The notes under the pieces: generated by a model
Databases searched by the model: none
What the model saw: only the letters and a program-made list of their open reading frames with translations
What the model was told of the DNA's origin: nothing
NCBI GenBank assembly: GCA_022747635.1
Contig: JAKTNV010000006.1
Span: forward strand, 63,937,090-64,001,089
Direction: 5' to 3'
Length of the DNA stretch: 64,000 bases
Origin: Hetaerina americana
Taxonomy: Eukaryota; Arthropoda; Insecta; Odonata; Calopterygidae
Shown here: piece after piece, positions 22,041 through 34,218 of the stretch
Numbering within the stretch: the first letter of the stretch is position 1
Layout of the letters: the number at the start of each line of letters is the position of its first letter
Position numbers and translations under genes: made by a program

Positions 22041-22760
22041 TCATCTGGAATTGAAACGGAGGTCTCGAGTGTAAAGCACTAGAGTTATTTCAAAGCCTGA
22101 AAAGAAATAGAGTGGACATATGTCTCTTATCAGACACACAATTTAAATCAGAAACCAACTTGTTAGTTCCCGGATTTAAAATAACTCGAAACGACAGAAG
22201 TCAAGTAGAAAGAAAAAGAGCCAGTAGGGGGAGTAGCAATACTAGCACGGGAGGAGTTTCAAACACCTAACCGTCCCATCTTGGCACGCGACAACCTTGA
22301 AAGTAAAGGGATAGAAATTTCTGTCGAAATCGGGAAAATGAAGATATTTTATTTTTTTCTCCCCCTAAAGAAAAAAATGTTTTAAACGAATTTGATTCGC
22401 TCATAAATTACGACGAATCGATTGCAACGTTAAGGCGAAGTACTACGACTGATACTGTTCATCCAAAAACGGAAACGGCCAGTTAATATCAGAACGGTTA
22501 CAGGAAAAATGTAAAGATAAAAGCCCCTCAATACCCCGTGACGCGAGTTAATGGGAACAACATCATTTCCTTTGCAATTTTTAAAAAAATACAGTGGCAA
22601 ACAAAAGCATGCACGAAATATAATTTCACCATTGACCATTACTCAGTTAAAATACTCGTAGGGTCAAGACCATTAATAACAATAGAAAAACCGAGGCGGC
22701 TCTCATATGGCCAAGCAAATTGGCAGGTTTTCCGAAACAGTCGCGGACAACGTAAACAAA
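22040..22760 (+). pseudogene. Jockey-like APE endonuclease remnant
   Basis: Starts near VIFIWN-x-NG (family style WNANGL) and continues KALELFQSLKRNRVDICLLS, DTQFKSETNLLVPGFKITRN, DR, then LESKGIEISVEIGKMKIF, NEFDSLINYDESI, VTRVNGNNIISFAIFKK and KACTKYNFTIDHYSVKI. The last carries the DH pair of the active site. The middle block with the GGDLNAKH-type motif is scrambled. The enzyme would nick target DNA to prime reverse transcription. Confidence 0.8.
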
Positions 22761-23159
22761 AGCGGCCTATTCCCTAAAACTAAAGAAAATATTGTACTGT
22801 TGACGAAATCTCTAATGCCATTAAACTAGGAAGGATAAAGGCAATACCAGTCGTCGGAAAGAGAATAGAAATACATCTCAGTAGACGAAGAGACTAAATC
22901 TCTAATTAAAGAAATAAACAGGAGGAAATATTATTACCAGGGTATGGCTACAATAAAAAATAGGATGAAGAAGCTCAACAAAATTATTAAAAATCTATTC
23001 TAGAAATGGGAGCAGCCAGATGAAACGATACGTTGAGTTGTCTGAGTAAGCATAATACGTCAATCTGAAAAATAGCAAAGCAGCCACAAAAATCTCCTCC
23101 GAGTCACCCAAATATACATAAAAACGGGGAACACACACTGACAACCTCCATAGACAAGG

Positions 23160-24620
23160 CCAAACACATGGCTGAATTCTTTAGTCAAATATTTACGCCC
23201 AACAATCTGGGAACGAGAACACCTATTTTAAGTACACAGGATCACTCACAGCTAACGTCTCAGGAAAAACCACCCAAAAAAGCAATAGAAGACGTCATCG
23301 AAGGAGTAAGAAAATTTGAAAATAAGATATCCCCAGGAGAGGACGGAATCACTAAAGATGTTTTGAAAAGACCCTCTGGCCGTTGGACAATTGGTCGAAA
23401 TGTGCATTGCAACAATTATTCTGGCATAATTTCCAAGAAAGAGGAAAAAGGCGCTAGTTATATGTATTCCCAAAAAAGGGGAAAACAATCAAGAAGGAAA
23501 AGTTACGCTCAATATCCCTTTTATCTACCTTGAGTAAACTGCTTGAGAGATTGATAGCACCCCATATTTTAAAACATGCAGAAGACAACGGAATTATAAC
23601 TCATAAGCAATTTGGCTTACAACGCGGACATTCCACCGTACAAAAGATACACAGGGTGACGGACTTCGTTAGTGACCCGCTTAATGAGAACGAAAAGACA
23701 ATAGGGATATTCTTAGACCTAGCTTAAGCCTTCGAAACAGTTATGCATGAAGGCCTTCTCATCCAAATGGAAGGATGGGCATTCCCCACGCGGGCAATAA
23801 AGTGGGCTAAATCATATTTGACCGGACGATCCTTCAAAGTAAAGTAGGGAGAAACTAAAAGCAACAGTAGGATAGCTTAGGCAGGTGTCCCTCAAGGGTC
23901 CATTTTAGGCCCTTAATTATTTAACATATACACGGCCAATTATCCGAGAAACACCAATGATTGGCAAAATATCATTGCTCTCTATGCAGATGACGTAGCA
24001 ATATTGACTAAGGGTAAAATTGAAAAAATCGCCAAATATAGAGCACAGGATACTCTCGATAAAACTATTAGCTGGTTAGACAAATGGAGAATGACAGTTA
24101 ATGCCAAAAAGACAAAATCCTTTCTATTCACTTGAACACAATCCAGCAAGCCAACCTACGGATGCCAAAGAACTAAGGAGCAACCAATAGAATGGAGTAA
24201 ACTTGCCACTTATCTTGGGATAAAGCGCGAACAGAGAATCAATCTGAAATAACACCTAAAAGAGATCTAAAAAAGTAACAGCAACCAGGGAAAATTTATT
24301 AGCCATACTAGGCAGTCAGGCCACGCCCCCTGAGATTAAAATCTTGATATATAGTATAATTCAGGTATACGACCTATCACAACATATGCTGCGCCGGCCT
24401 GGATTAGATTAATTGACAAAATAACGAAGGACAAACTAAACACAAAAGAGATCAATTTTATAGCTCCCACCATGGACGATAAATACTGACGTATACCTAA
24501 AAGCAGGTATAAAAGCACTGGACTCAGTCATATTGACGTCGAGCGCAAATTATTTTGACGACATCAATGAAAAAACAAACGAAGCATTACCCTTTACAAA
24601 AATAAACGAAAAAGGGCCTT
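23160..24620 (+). pseudogene. Jockey-like reverse transcriptase remnant
   Basis: MAEFFSQIFTPNN, ENKISPGEDGITKDVLK (RT entry), LSTLSKLLERLIAPHILKHA, ITHKQFGLQRGHSTVQKIHR, IGIFLDLA-stop-AFE (motif A; the stop sits at the usual Lys of LDLAKAFD), AGVPQGSILGP, LFNIYTANYP, then ALYADDVAILTKGK with YADD at 23983-23994. After this WLDKWRMTVNAKKTKS, KLATYLGIK and ITTYAAPAWI. The catalytic Asp pair is intact, but at least eight stops or shifts break the frame. Confidence 0.9.
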
Positions 24621-24659
24621 ACGACAAATACAAAAGGCCAAACACTATGCATAATTAAA

Positions 24660-25375
24660 AGCAAACATATTGAAAAACTGCTAACATCAATCAGATACCC
24701 AGAAATAAAAACAATTAGGCACAGAGCAAAAGCCCTATGTAAGGCGTTCTCTGATATAAAAAGCTTCCTAAAGGCAGCGAGACGCGAGGTTGATAATCGA
24801 ATAAACTTTTCTCCAGAGAAAATGTCGCGGCAGGTAAAATAATTCATAATCAACAAAGCCAACACATATTGGAATGGTAACTTTTTAAACTCAGGCGGCA
24901 GACTAGAGCGAAGACGACGTGTACGATGTGCAAGATGAAACAGCTAAAGTATAAAAGAATGCAAAGAATGAAGGAACCGACATATCTCCACAAAATGAAA
25001 TGCAATTATTAGTGAAGCTTTCGGAATATATGGCCAATAGAAATGAAAAGGAAAGGCTAAACATATTTCAAATGCAAAACTCAAAACTAGGCACTCAAGA
25101 AGAAGGCAAACATAGGAGTAGTGAGGAGTAGAATTTGAAAGAATATGGCATACTGAATATATTCTTTAAAGGAATAGTAATAGTAATAAAAATAAGGTAA
25201 AAAATTCCGGGAGTAGAAAGGACAAAGACCAAAATTTCATACGTAAAGAGATTCTTGAAATTAAAAATATAAAAGAGGAATCATTGGCAGTAGGATGGAT
25301 GGAAAAAAATGAGCCATTCAAACAGATATTGAAAAATAGTATAAACATTTTGAATTAATAAATTGATATACATAT
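24660..25375 (+). other. Unassigned stretch with coding-like traces
   Basis: After the Jockey RT there are peptides such as YPEIKTIRHRAKALCKAF with ARREVDNRINFSPEKMSRQ, and later LVKLSEYMANRNEKERLN and EILEIKNIKEESLAVGWMEK, in several plus frames. They are Lys/Glu-rich and could be the remains of another ORF. No family recognised. Minus frames here are Phe/Leu-rich shadows. Confidence 0.35.
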
Positions 25376-25379
25376 TTTA

Positions 25380-25387
25380 TATATATA

Positions 25388-25434
<47 letters not shown>

Positions 25435-25466
25435 TTTATATTTATTTATTTATTTATTTATTTATT
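25380..25466. repeat. (TA)n then (TTTA)n microsatellites
   Basis: About 45 bases of TA repeat with a few interruptions (25380-25435), followed by TTTA units (about 25436-25466), directly before the RTE-A copy. Confidence 0.9.
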
Positions 25467-26157
25467 AATAAAACAAAGGTTATGCGATTTTCTAGAAAGA
25501 AAAAGGCTAAACTTAACATTAAAATAGGAGGGCAAAAACTAGAGCAGGTGGAACAGTTTATGTATTTCCGTAGTGTTTTGGACCAACACGGTCAAAGTAG
25601 TAGGGACGTAAGGAGATGAATTGCGCTAGGCAAAGAGGCTTTCACAAGGAGGAGGGAGTTGATGACGGGGACGTTGAGTAAGGATGTTAAGAAAAGACTC
25701 GTAAAAACTTTAATTTGGAGCGTAGCTATATACGCCGCGGAAACGTGGCCATTGAAACAGGAGGATAGACGTAGATTGCAGGCTTTTGAAATGTGGGTGT
25801 AGAGAAGAGTGGAGAAGGTGAAATGGACAGAGAAGAAAACAAATGAGGAAGTACTTGGTATTATGGGGGAAGATAGGGGTTTGTTGGGAGAAATCATAAG
25901 GAGGCAGGAAAAATGGATTAAGGGCGTATTGATCGGTAGTAGGATGTTGAAGACTGTAATAGAGGGGGGTTTGTTAGGCAAACGAGGAAAGTGAAGGAAC
26001 AGGATGGGGATGTTGGACGGGATGAAGGGAGGAAGAAAGAACTCAGAGATGAAGAGGGACCTGATGTAGAGTAGGATGTTGTGTTTTGCTAGGGGTCACA
26101 AATTATTTAATTAGTAATTATGTCCATCCAAAAACCTACCTTAATCGGTGTATTACC

Positions 26158-26160
<3 letters not shown>
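25467..26160 (+). mobile_element. RTE-A retrotransposon, 3' third
   Basis: Starts inside ORF2 at NKTKVMRFSRKKKAKLNIKI, then GQKLEQVEQFMYF, VLDQHGQSSRDVRR, a stop, IALGKEAFTRRRELMTGTLS, KDVKKRLVKTLIWSVAIYAA, ETWPLKQEDRRR, KVKWTEKKTNEEVLGIMGED, LLGEIIRRQEKWIKGVLIGS and RMLKTVIEG. A 3' UTR follows and ends with TCCATCCAAAAACCTACC and TTAATCGGTGTATTACC. Only a few stops, so it is one of the younger copies. It is flanked on both sides by TA microsatellites. The minus frame at 25592-25981 is its shadow. Confidence 0.9.

Positions 26161-26245
<85 letters not shown>
26161..26245. repeat. (TA)n microsatellite
   Basis: About 85 bases of TA repeat with one AAATA interruption, immediately after the RTE-A 3' terminus. 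It could be the element's own tail or a target preference, since other RTE-A ends in this window lack it. Confidence 0.9.
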
Positions 26246-26635
26246 GAGGAACATGAGCGGATCTGGAAAACTGCTGCGAGTTGTTATCACATATGAACAC
26301 ATAATTTTTAAAAAAATTTCTTCGAAGATGGCTGAAAATAATGAATTTTTAAATAATCCCACTTATGTTAAAAAAAAACATTAAGCAGTAAATAATTTAC
26401 GCTTGACAGCGAGAGTAGTGTCAATCATATGTTAAACTATAAATTTTATTGAAGCCGACAACAATACGTTAGCGTGAGCTAGTAAGTTTTCAACCCTCTT
26501 CTGGTTCTTACAATTAAATATGAAAAACTCCAATCAATAAATATGTCATCAAAAAAATAATAATTTGCTTATTATGATTATATTTTAGCAATAAAAACAA
26601 ATAAGTTGTACGTATGAATTACATAATACAGGTCC
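26246..26635. other. No gene or repeat recognised
   Basis: AT-rich sequence between the TA tract and the RTE linker fragment. Confidence 0.55.
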
Positions 26636-27320
26636 GATTGAAGAAGACTCTCAGAAAGTTAAAAGTGGAATATTATTGGCCGCTAAAGAAATGTTAGACA
26701 AGGAGACACCTAAGAAAAGAAATCCATGGATCACAGAATCATTGACGGATTAAATAAGGGAGAGATAATTGTGAAAAAATTCGTGAAATGAAACAAGCCA
26801 AACAGAATATGATAGAATGAAATAAAATTAAGATTAGATAATTCAGAGAAGAATGGATTAATGTGAGCTTGCATTAAGACGTTACAAAACTTTTACGTAA
26901 GGAAACTTTCAAGCACCTTTACGGCATCATTAGACACGTTCAAGTAAAGCAGAGTTTAAAGTAGGTGGTTGCTGGGATGAAAATAGCCATGGATATAAAT
27001 CGGCATCAGCAATCGGTAAAGGACCGAGGCGGTAGAATGTTGTTTAAAACGAAAAATAATGTACGCCACAATACTAAAAGAAAAGGGTACTGTTTAAACT
27101 GATGATCATGATAATGGGAAAGGCTGCATTCTTGGCGCAGAATTTAATGCTGTAGAGAATTTACGAGAAAACGAGGTATCAGAGATCAAAGTAATGCCCC
27201 CGGTACTCTTAAAAAATTCAGTGAATTAGGTTTTGACGCAGCTTTTATATTAATTTATGATATATTGTTGAGACGTAACAGAAAAGAATTTAAAAGAAGG
27301 GTGTAAACGTCCCCAAAACT
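26636..27320 (+). mobile_element. RTE-like ORF2 linker fragment
   Basis: SIKVKSGILLAAKEMLDKET, then PKKRNPWITESLTD followed by a stop and IRER: this is the stretch between endonuclease and RT in RTE-type ORFs (family style AAKEVLG..KKRKPWITEEIL.LI.ERR). Further on, ENEVSEIKVMP and LKKFSELGFDAAFILIYDIL look like the RT entry (family style NEVEKAIK.. and LK.LG...). Heavily decayed. It may belong with RTE-B rather than RTE-A. Confidence 0.6.
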
Positions 27321-27554
27321 AAAATGAAAAGCACAGAAAAAATTTATCACTTTTGCAGATACTATTTTTCAGACCATTGTCTGACGGCAAATGGTTCCGT
27401 AAAGAATAATGATCCGAAGGATGGAGACGAGAGTGGAGGAGTATTCGAGTAAGGACTAGTTTTTACTTAGAATTACGACAACAAGGGAAGGTGTTGTTGC
27501 ATAGGACGTCTATTAGAAAAGTGGGTGCATAAGTAATAACGACCTTTTTAAATC

Positions 27555-27830
27555 ACTGATGTGAATGAATGAATATCTTTATTAATGCCCATGGATAACC
27601 AATTAGATTATAAAGCAAAAAAGTAGGACATTCTAAATTGAATTTATCGTTATAAGGTACAAAGCAAATAAATCAAACAAAAAAATTAATTCTACAAACA
27701 TTGAAGTAATTTCATTGAATATCATTGAAACTGATATAATTAACAAAATTAACTTTGAGAGGGTAGTGAGTCCAACAATTTCGATGAAGCACTTGTTAAA
27801 GATTTTAGATGAATACATGCATTGGTATGA
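27555..27830 (-). mobile_element. Possible non-LTR 3' end with (ATTC)n tail
   Basis: On the minus strand the sequence ends AATAAAGATATTCATTCATTC, a short tandem tail after AATAAA of the kind that closes several non-LTR families. The 61-codon minus frame upstream is hydrophobic and could be read-through of a 3' UTR. No RT motif is present, so the call rests on the tail only. Confidence 0.35.
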
Positions 27831-28467
27831 TCTTAAGATATAAAAAGAAATATTGGATCAAAACTAGTACAAGCTAGTGTGAAAATATGATATAAGTGTG
27901 AGGAATTCTGGTTGCGGAAAAGAGAGAAAAATCTACCAAATATTTTTTTCGGTGATCAAATTTTAGCCAGTTTAGGTCAATTTGGTGTTAAGATACATGA
28001 TCATCTCGGCGAAGTTCGAATATGAATCTAATCTAGCAATTAGTAAGCAGCTAGAATCATATAAAAATAACATTGGTTAAATTACTTTTAAAAAAACGTA
28101 GAAATCCTAAATAGGAAAACTTATTACGGGTTCAAGCATATTTCTGTGGTTTCAAAAGATTTTCCATTTTCAGTTTGAGCAAATAAGTAATCTAATTTAT
28201 ATTTCTTGAAAATGCTGATGACTTAACAACATAGAAGAGACAGAGAGATATCATATGCTGGAAATCGTCTTTTTATAAATGATGGAGTCACAAACAAATA
28301 TAGGCAGAAAAAATATCAATGCTCTTTAAGAGGCAAAAAAGTGTTCTAGATACAATTTTCGACAGTGAATTTAATCTTGTACCCTAACAGAGAACACGTC
28401 ACCATTGACTAATTCAATGACGTGAGTTCTAGAGAGGAATGGAGAATGAAATTTGAAATTACTCGCG
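27831..28467. other. No gene or repeat recognised
   Basis: AT-rich sequence up to the 3' end of the minus-strand RTE-A copy. Confidence 0.55.
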
Positions 28468-29745
28468 TAAAGTATTTATTAATTAATATTCTCAGCCAAT
28501 CCAGAGCCAAAAACATTAAAATAAGCTAAACAAAACCTATGGAACCTATGGAACTCAGCAAGAATCAACATTCAGAGCAGCCATCATACAATATCCTCCA
28601 ATACAACAAGCCCTTCTTCATTTCCGCATACTTACTTCCTCTCGTCTTTTCATCCAACATCTCAATCCTGTTTCGGCCCCTTCGTTTTCCCAACTTTATC
28701 CCATCCATCACAGTCTTTAATATCCCATTGCCAATCAATATGCTTCGCTAACATTTTTTCTGTCCCCTTAGAATGTTTTCTTAGCATTTTTCTCTCTCAC
28801 CCCACCATACCTCGCACCACCTCATTTATTTTACTTTCGGTCCATTCCACTTTCTCCATCCTTCTCCACACCTACATTTCAAGTCTCCAATCTACGCCTA
28901 TTACCCTTCTACAATGACCATCTTCCCGTACGCGTACGTGCCGTACATAACTACGGTCCATTTCTTAGTTTTTACGTTCGTTTTCTTGTCATCCTTATTC
29001 AACGTCCCTGTCACCAATTCCATCCTCCTTGTGAAGGCCTCTTTGCCTAGCGCAATTCTTCTGCTTACGTCCCTACTACTTTGACCGTGTTGGTCCAAAA
29101 CACTACCGAGATACGTAAACTGTTCTACCTGCTCTAGTTTTTGCCCACCTATTTTAATGTTAAGCTTGGCCTTTTTCTTTCTAGAAAATCGCATAACCTT
29201 TGTTTTATTAATATTGATTCTCATCCCATACCTGTCGCACTGCGTTTCCAATTCAAAAGCAATCCTTGCAACCCCTTGGCTGCCTGACAAACTAAAGCTT
29301 GGTCATTAGCAAACCTAACTGATTTTACGAATTCCCCGCCCACTTTCATCCCTACTTCCAGTTCTTCCCATACCTCTTAAATCATTTCCTCTACATACAG
29401 GGTGAGCAGCAACGGTGATCATGAGCAACCCTGCCTTACACCTCTTCCTAACACTGCCCAACCGGACTTCCCGTTCCCCACTTGCACCCGAGCAGTCTGA
29501 GACATGTACAGGTTGCCGATTAGCCTCCTTTCCCTCCAATTTATTCCTATTTTCTGCAATATACTCATTAGCTTTTCCCAATTCACTCTATCAAACGCTT
29601 TTTCGAAATCTACGGAACAGGCAAATACCTCCTGGTTGTGTTCTATATTCATCTCGATTAATAATCCCATTATTGCAATGGCTTCACGCATACCTCTCCC
29701 CTTACTAAACCCAAACTGATTGTATTCGATATTCCTCAGGAGTAA
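28468..29745 (-). mobile_element. RTE-A retrotransposon, RT to variant 3' end
   Basis: The 111-codon minus frame from 29754 gives EYNQFGFSKGRGMREAIAIM, EVFACSVDFEKAFDRVNWEK (motif A), LIGNLYMSQTARVQVGNG and LGRGVRQGCS. The next frame holds the catalytic box as FAND at 29302-29313 (family FADD; one Asp changed to Asn). Then RINKTKVMRFSRKKKAKLNI, LEQVEQFTYLGSVLDQHGQS, SRRIALGKEAFTRRMELVTG and a decayed tail. The 3' UTR differs from most copies and matches 50640-50750; it ends at AATAAATACTTTA (complement of 28468-28480). Plus frames here are shadows. Confidence 0.9.
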
Positions 29746-30299
29746 ATATAACATAATTAATATTGGCGGGAGCCAGCACAGCTCATTTCTTTACCACATG
29801 AGTCTACATTTATGCATTCTACCGAAACCCGATTCCGGAGATACATCAATTCTACACCTAAAGGGAGAAATCGCTAGCTTAAACTCCCATTTACAGAACA
29901 GAAAAATCATAATTGGAAGGATTTCAATCATCCATACAGGAAAACTACAGTTTTATAGCAGGAGGTAAAACAAGGAGTCATAGGAGTCATTGCTTCTTGT
30001 TCTTACATCACACTATTTAAACCAATTAGTACTGACATCCGCCAGAGGACACAATATACTTTATCTAGAAGCCACAAATTTATTCAAAGTCGTCCTAAAA
30101 ACTGCAATTTTAAATATACTGTCAGAAATCTAATTTGCTTCCGTTTAAATTAACTTGATTATTAAAATCAGGAGCTCATAAGAAAAAGTTTTTTTTGACA
30201 CGGCCGGTTGCGAAGAATGAAGGCAAATCAAACTGCAATCAAATGATACATTTCAGGAAGGTTGGAGAAACAGACACTGAGAGTTGAGCAGCGCTCATC
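29746..30299. other. No gene or repeat recognised
   Basis: Between an RTE-A 5' break and the L2-like copy. A plus frame of 82 codons starts inside the RTE-A end and shows no domain. Confidence 0.5.
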
Positions 30300-32345
30300 T
30301 CGACGTCATAAGGGCTCCAATGAAAAAACACATCTAGTAAATTTAAAAGTGACTCGAAGGAACCTTGATGGTACAACGTAGAAGTACGAAAAGCATTAAA
30401 ATACCAAAGAGCATCTTATTCAAAAATGAAAAGATTACAAAAGAAAAAGTCTAACGTTAAAAAATATGAAATAGTACACAACTATAAAACAGCCAAATCG
30501 TTTGCAAGAAAAACCCGTCTCCAGGCGTTAATAGAATGTAAAAATAAATGATTGGGTGAATTTTTGGACGATAATCCAAAAGCGTTTTTTATTATGAGCG
30601 AGAGGCTAAGGGAAACAAGTCGACAGTGCCATCCCTAAATAACAACGGGCAAAAACTAAGCACTAGTTTAGAAAAAGTTACAACATTAAACCAATGCTTT
30701 CCAAGCGGTTTTAATAATCATTCATTACGTGCCCTGATCAAATCCCTGCTCGTCTTTAAAAAACGATAGCTTCAGAAGTAGCTCCTTTCCGAAAATAATA
30801 TTTCATAAATCCCTAAATGATCGCGCAGTGCCCAAAGCCTTGAAAATAGCCGATGGCCACTCCCATATTTGCAAAAGGTAATAGAGGAAACCCGAGCAAT
30901 AACCGACCAATCTCTTTTACAACCATCTTATGCAAAATTATAGAGCACATAATTGTAAGTTCAATGATGAATTAACTCGATTCTCAGAATTTACTTATTA
31001 AAATCCAACACTGTTTCCGAAAGAGTAGATTTTGCGAGACCCAATTGGCTCTTTTCGTTCATGATATTTTGGTCTCGATAGAAAATAACGTTCAGGTCAA
31101 TGCTATATTTCTAGATTTTAAAACGACATGATCCCTCAAAACAATTTTCTTCAGAAGTTGAGAAGTTATTGAATTGATAAATATGTAATAGATTGGATTG
31201 ATAACTTTTTAACATGCCGCGAGCAAATGGTCGTGATAGACGGGGTATCATCAGACACAGTAAGCCTAACACCGGGTGTCCTACAGGGAGGTGTTAATGG
31301 TCCGCTGTTGTTCCTTTTATTAATTAATGACATCGGGTCTTAGGTTTCCGATAAACTTCGTCTATTTTCTGATGATTCCGTGATGTATAGGGAAATATCC
31401 AGTCATGAAGATAGAGTATCATTACCTAACGACTTAAATGCAATTCAACAGTGGTGCGAGGCTTGGGTAAATGAATTAAATTCGATAAATTTTTGGAGGC
31501 AAAGTACTTCACCAGAAAACACACTACACAGGGAATCAACATTATACAAGTGGAATAGGTAAAACACTAGTAACTACAGATATGTGATGGGTAAACACAT
31601 TCGTGAAAATAGCGATTATTAAAAAGAGTAATAGGGAATTATAATGAAAGGGTCAAGGAACTCCGTTCTTTCACGTTAGTTAGGCCCCACATTGATCATG
31701 CTTCAAGGGTATGGTATCTTCATGAAGTAGGCTTAATTTTGGAACTAGATCGAGGGCAAATGAGGGCAGCTAGGTTTATGAAAAGTTTTTATGAATAAGG
31801 TAGCAGCGTCACGACACTATTGAAAGAATTAGAATGGGATCCCCTAGTTGACCGTAGGTAGGTTAATTTTACTACGTAAATTTAAGGGAGGTTACTTTCC
31901 TGAAGATGTTAAGGACATATTAAAGATTCCAACTTTCTATGGTAGATCAGCTCACCAACGTAAAATCAGGGAGATTTATCGTCGAACGGATAGATTTAAA
32001 ATGTTTTTCTTCGAACCATTAGAGATCATAACAGACATGACAGCAATTAAATTAGTGATAATTAGAATTGGTTGCGTATATATTTGTTGATATTTTGCAT
32101 ATCAATTCCTGCATGTTATTCTTTTTATTAAACAGACATATTTTTAAAAGTTCTACGGTATGATTTGGATGGACGTATCCTCTTATTAAATATTTTTGCA
32201 TTCATGTAACTTCGTTCGTGTGAACAAAGCTTCTGGAGTATATGAAACAACTAATTTTTCTGTAGAGGTAACATAATTCGGTTTTGCATAAGGGTTTATT
32301 CTAGTTTAAGAGTGGTGACCTAACACACCCTTGCGGGGCATTGTG
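30300..32345 (+). mobile_element. L2/CR1-like retrotransposon, longest copy
   Basis: In order: linker (KTAKSFARKTRLQALIECKN, FLDDNPKAFFIMSERLRE), RT entry (IFHKSLNDRAVPKALKIA, NNRPISFTTILCKIIEHIIV), QHCFRKSRFCETQLALFVHD, VNAIFLDF (motif A, then broken), WIDNFLTCREQMVVIDGVSS, VSLTPGVLQGGVNGPLLFLL, LINDIGS, RLFSDDSVMYRE with FSDD at 31365-31376, DLNAIQQWCEAWVNELNS, SSVTTLLKELEWDPLVDRR, FPEDVKDILKIPTFYGRS and EIYRRTDRFKMFFF. The 3' end has CCCTTGCGGGGCATTG and then TGTAGATGTAGATG, an L2-type tail. The endonuclease is missing and stops and shifts are many. Confidence 0.9.
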
Positions 32346-34125
32346 TAGATGTAGATGAACGCACGAACCATTCCACCACGTCAAGATTGTAGTCCATTGG
32401 GAACGGTAGGTGTAATGTGGATTATTAAATTACGCCATAAGACGGTTATTAGAAAGCTGCATTTTCTAAAGAATTGAATGCCTATGTCTTACAGAATATC
32501 GGAATTGAAATCATGAACTATAATTAGATCTTGGTGAATAATTACCGTAAATCCACACCACCTCCTACCTTTCCACGTCGGTCTTGCCTCAAATATTTAA
32601 AATTAATCAGTCAGTAAGTCCTGATACATTTGGATTTAGCCATGATTCAGAGAGGTAAATTTTGGCACATGAACATTTAGCGAAGTAGGGACGCAACTCA
32701 AGTTCTATGTGATTTGAGGATATGGCTTCTCAAATTTCAGTGTGGAAAGAGAAGGGGATGATAAATTGCATACAAAATGAGAAAGAACAAAACAAAAAAT
32801 GAACTGAAAAACGTGCATTTGGAATTAACTTTCCTACGGAGGTTAGATATGGACTGTAGCGGCAATTGAAAACATATTAGAATCACGGCAATTTTAGAAA
32901 TACAAAAGAATGGTGAAAGTAAAATGGAAAGAAGAATGAATTAATTACTTTGCAAAAATGGGAGTAGAATGAAGCCAGAACAAGATAAAAGAAGAGGATG
33001 GAAACTTAATAAACATATATGTCTTAAGAAGCGAAGGCCTATCGATGTGCATAACTGAGGAAACTATAAACAGAAGGAACCACAAACAAAGGCAAAATAT
33101 GAATCACGACAGGTAGGTTAGGGTAGACGCCATCGCTGGGAACTATCATAGAATAACTTGATGTGCTGACGGCAAACCCAACTTTATATTGTATTCCTGA
33201 GAATATGAGCAATTTTTCCGTTCTGCTCGAACTATCTCCTAAATGAGACAATGATGATGAATTTTGATTAGATACCGCTGCCAGTGTTATAAGAACTGTT
33301 TTCAGGATCGATTTGAGGAGTACCCGTACAATAGGTTAAAATTAAAGAATTGTGGCTTCTTTAAGAGACAAGTATGAAAAATGACTTGTGACGAAGAATT
33401 ACTATAAAGACCTGCATTATTAATCATCTATACTGATAAGAGTCATAGCGTCAGATGTTGAAATTCAGAGGGACAATGTGTCAGAGCTTCAGTTTCTAGC
33501 TACACAATTGAGGGTTAAATCTTGAGTTTTACCATTTTCCCTAATCCTGTCTTTACCATGCCGTGGACCGGCGATGATATTTGGGCATTTCTACAATTGA
33601 GTGAAAAATTCATTCCTTTATGGGATAATGCGCAGTAAACTTACAGAAATACGTTACCCTTTCCACACTAAAAGTGCACAGAATGACAGAAACAATGAAA
33701 AATAATGCCACCATCTTTACTCAAAATTGACAGAAAGCAAGCATCATTTCGACGATGCAAGGATGTCGATTTTATGATCAACAAGATTTCGACGACTATC
33801 CTCGTCGGAAGATATCGTTCAAAGAATGACTAGGTCGCCCACATCTCGAAGTGTCATCCGTGACGTACCACCATTCAACGTCAGTGTAGCCACCCCAACT
33901 TACAAACATGAGACAACGGCTCTGAGGCCTTGGCACTTTGACGTTGTGACGTTCAACGCAATGACATCCAATGCTTGGACGCTTATAGGTGTACCGTAGT
34001 CCTAACTTGCACCGAACTATCAAGTAGTCTCAGTTTTTAGATATGACGATTAAACTGGGTTGGGCGCGAAAGGACGGGCTGCGGAGGCACGATAATTAAG
34101 TATTATGAAGAAAATATAATGAGAA
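32346..34125. other. No gene recognised; small hairpins near 33.75-33.81 kb
   Basis: Mostly AT-rich. The patch at 33745-33810 repeats ATTTCGACGA and contains a CGACGA...TCGTCG hairpin (33790-33807), described under findings. Traces such as FLRRLDMDCSGN and ILEIQKNGESKMERRMN (about 32830-32940) look coding-like but match no family I can name. Confidence 0.5.
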
Positions 34126-34195
34126 GAAAAAACGGGATGAGGGTAGACCAGGGGTAGCGTGCCTGCCGGTTGGTTCGATTCCCGTGACTGGCTAA
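34126..34195 (+). mobile_element. tRNA-derived SINE head, partial
   Basis: ACCAGGGGTAGCGTGCCTGC is A-box-like, followed after only four bases by GGTTCGATTCCCGTGACTGG, a B box with T-arm. The anticodon arm that should separate them is missing. It is not a functional tRNA gene. It is a different head from the SINE at 470-735. Confidence 0.55.
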
Positions 34196-34218
34196 AATTG
34201 TTGAGCTTAGAAAAAATT

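Larger units (their letters stand above)
20230..24660 (+). mobile_element. Jockey-like non-LTR retrotransposon, near full length, decayed
   Basis: One element reads in order on the plus strand: a GC-richer leader (about 20230-20880), a gag-like ORF1 with zinc knuckles (20877 to about 22040), an APE-type endonuclease (about 22040-22760) and a reverse transcriptase (about 23160-24620). The order and the motifs are those of Jockey-clade elements. It is riddled with stops and frameshifts, so no protein is made from it as it stands. The 5' limit is a guess, as there is no sharp boundary, and the 3' end near 24660 is where RT-like sequence fades. Confidence 0.85.

Noticed and set aside
34126..34195. 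Functional tRNA gene
   Set aside because: A and B boxes are present, but the anticodon arm is missing and no acceptor stem closes; it is a SINE-type remnant. The head at 662-735 was rejected as a tRNA gene because it runs into a SINE body.
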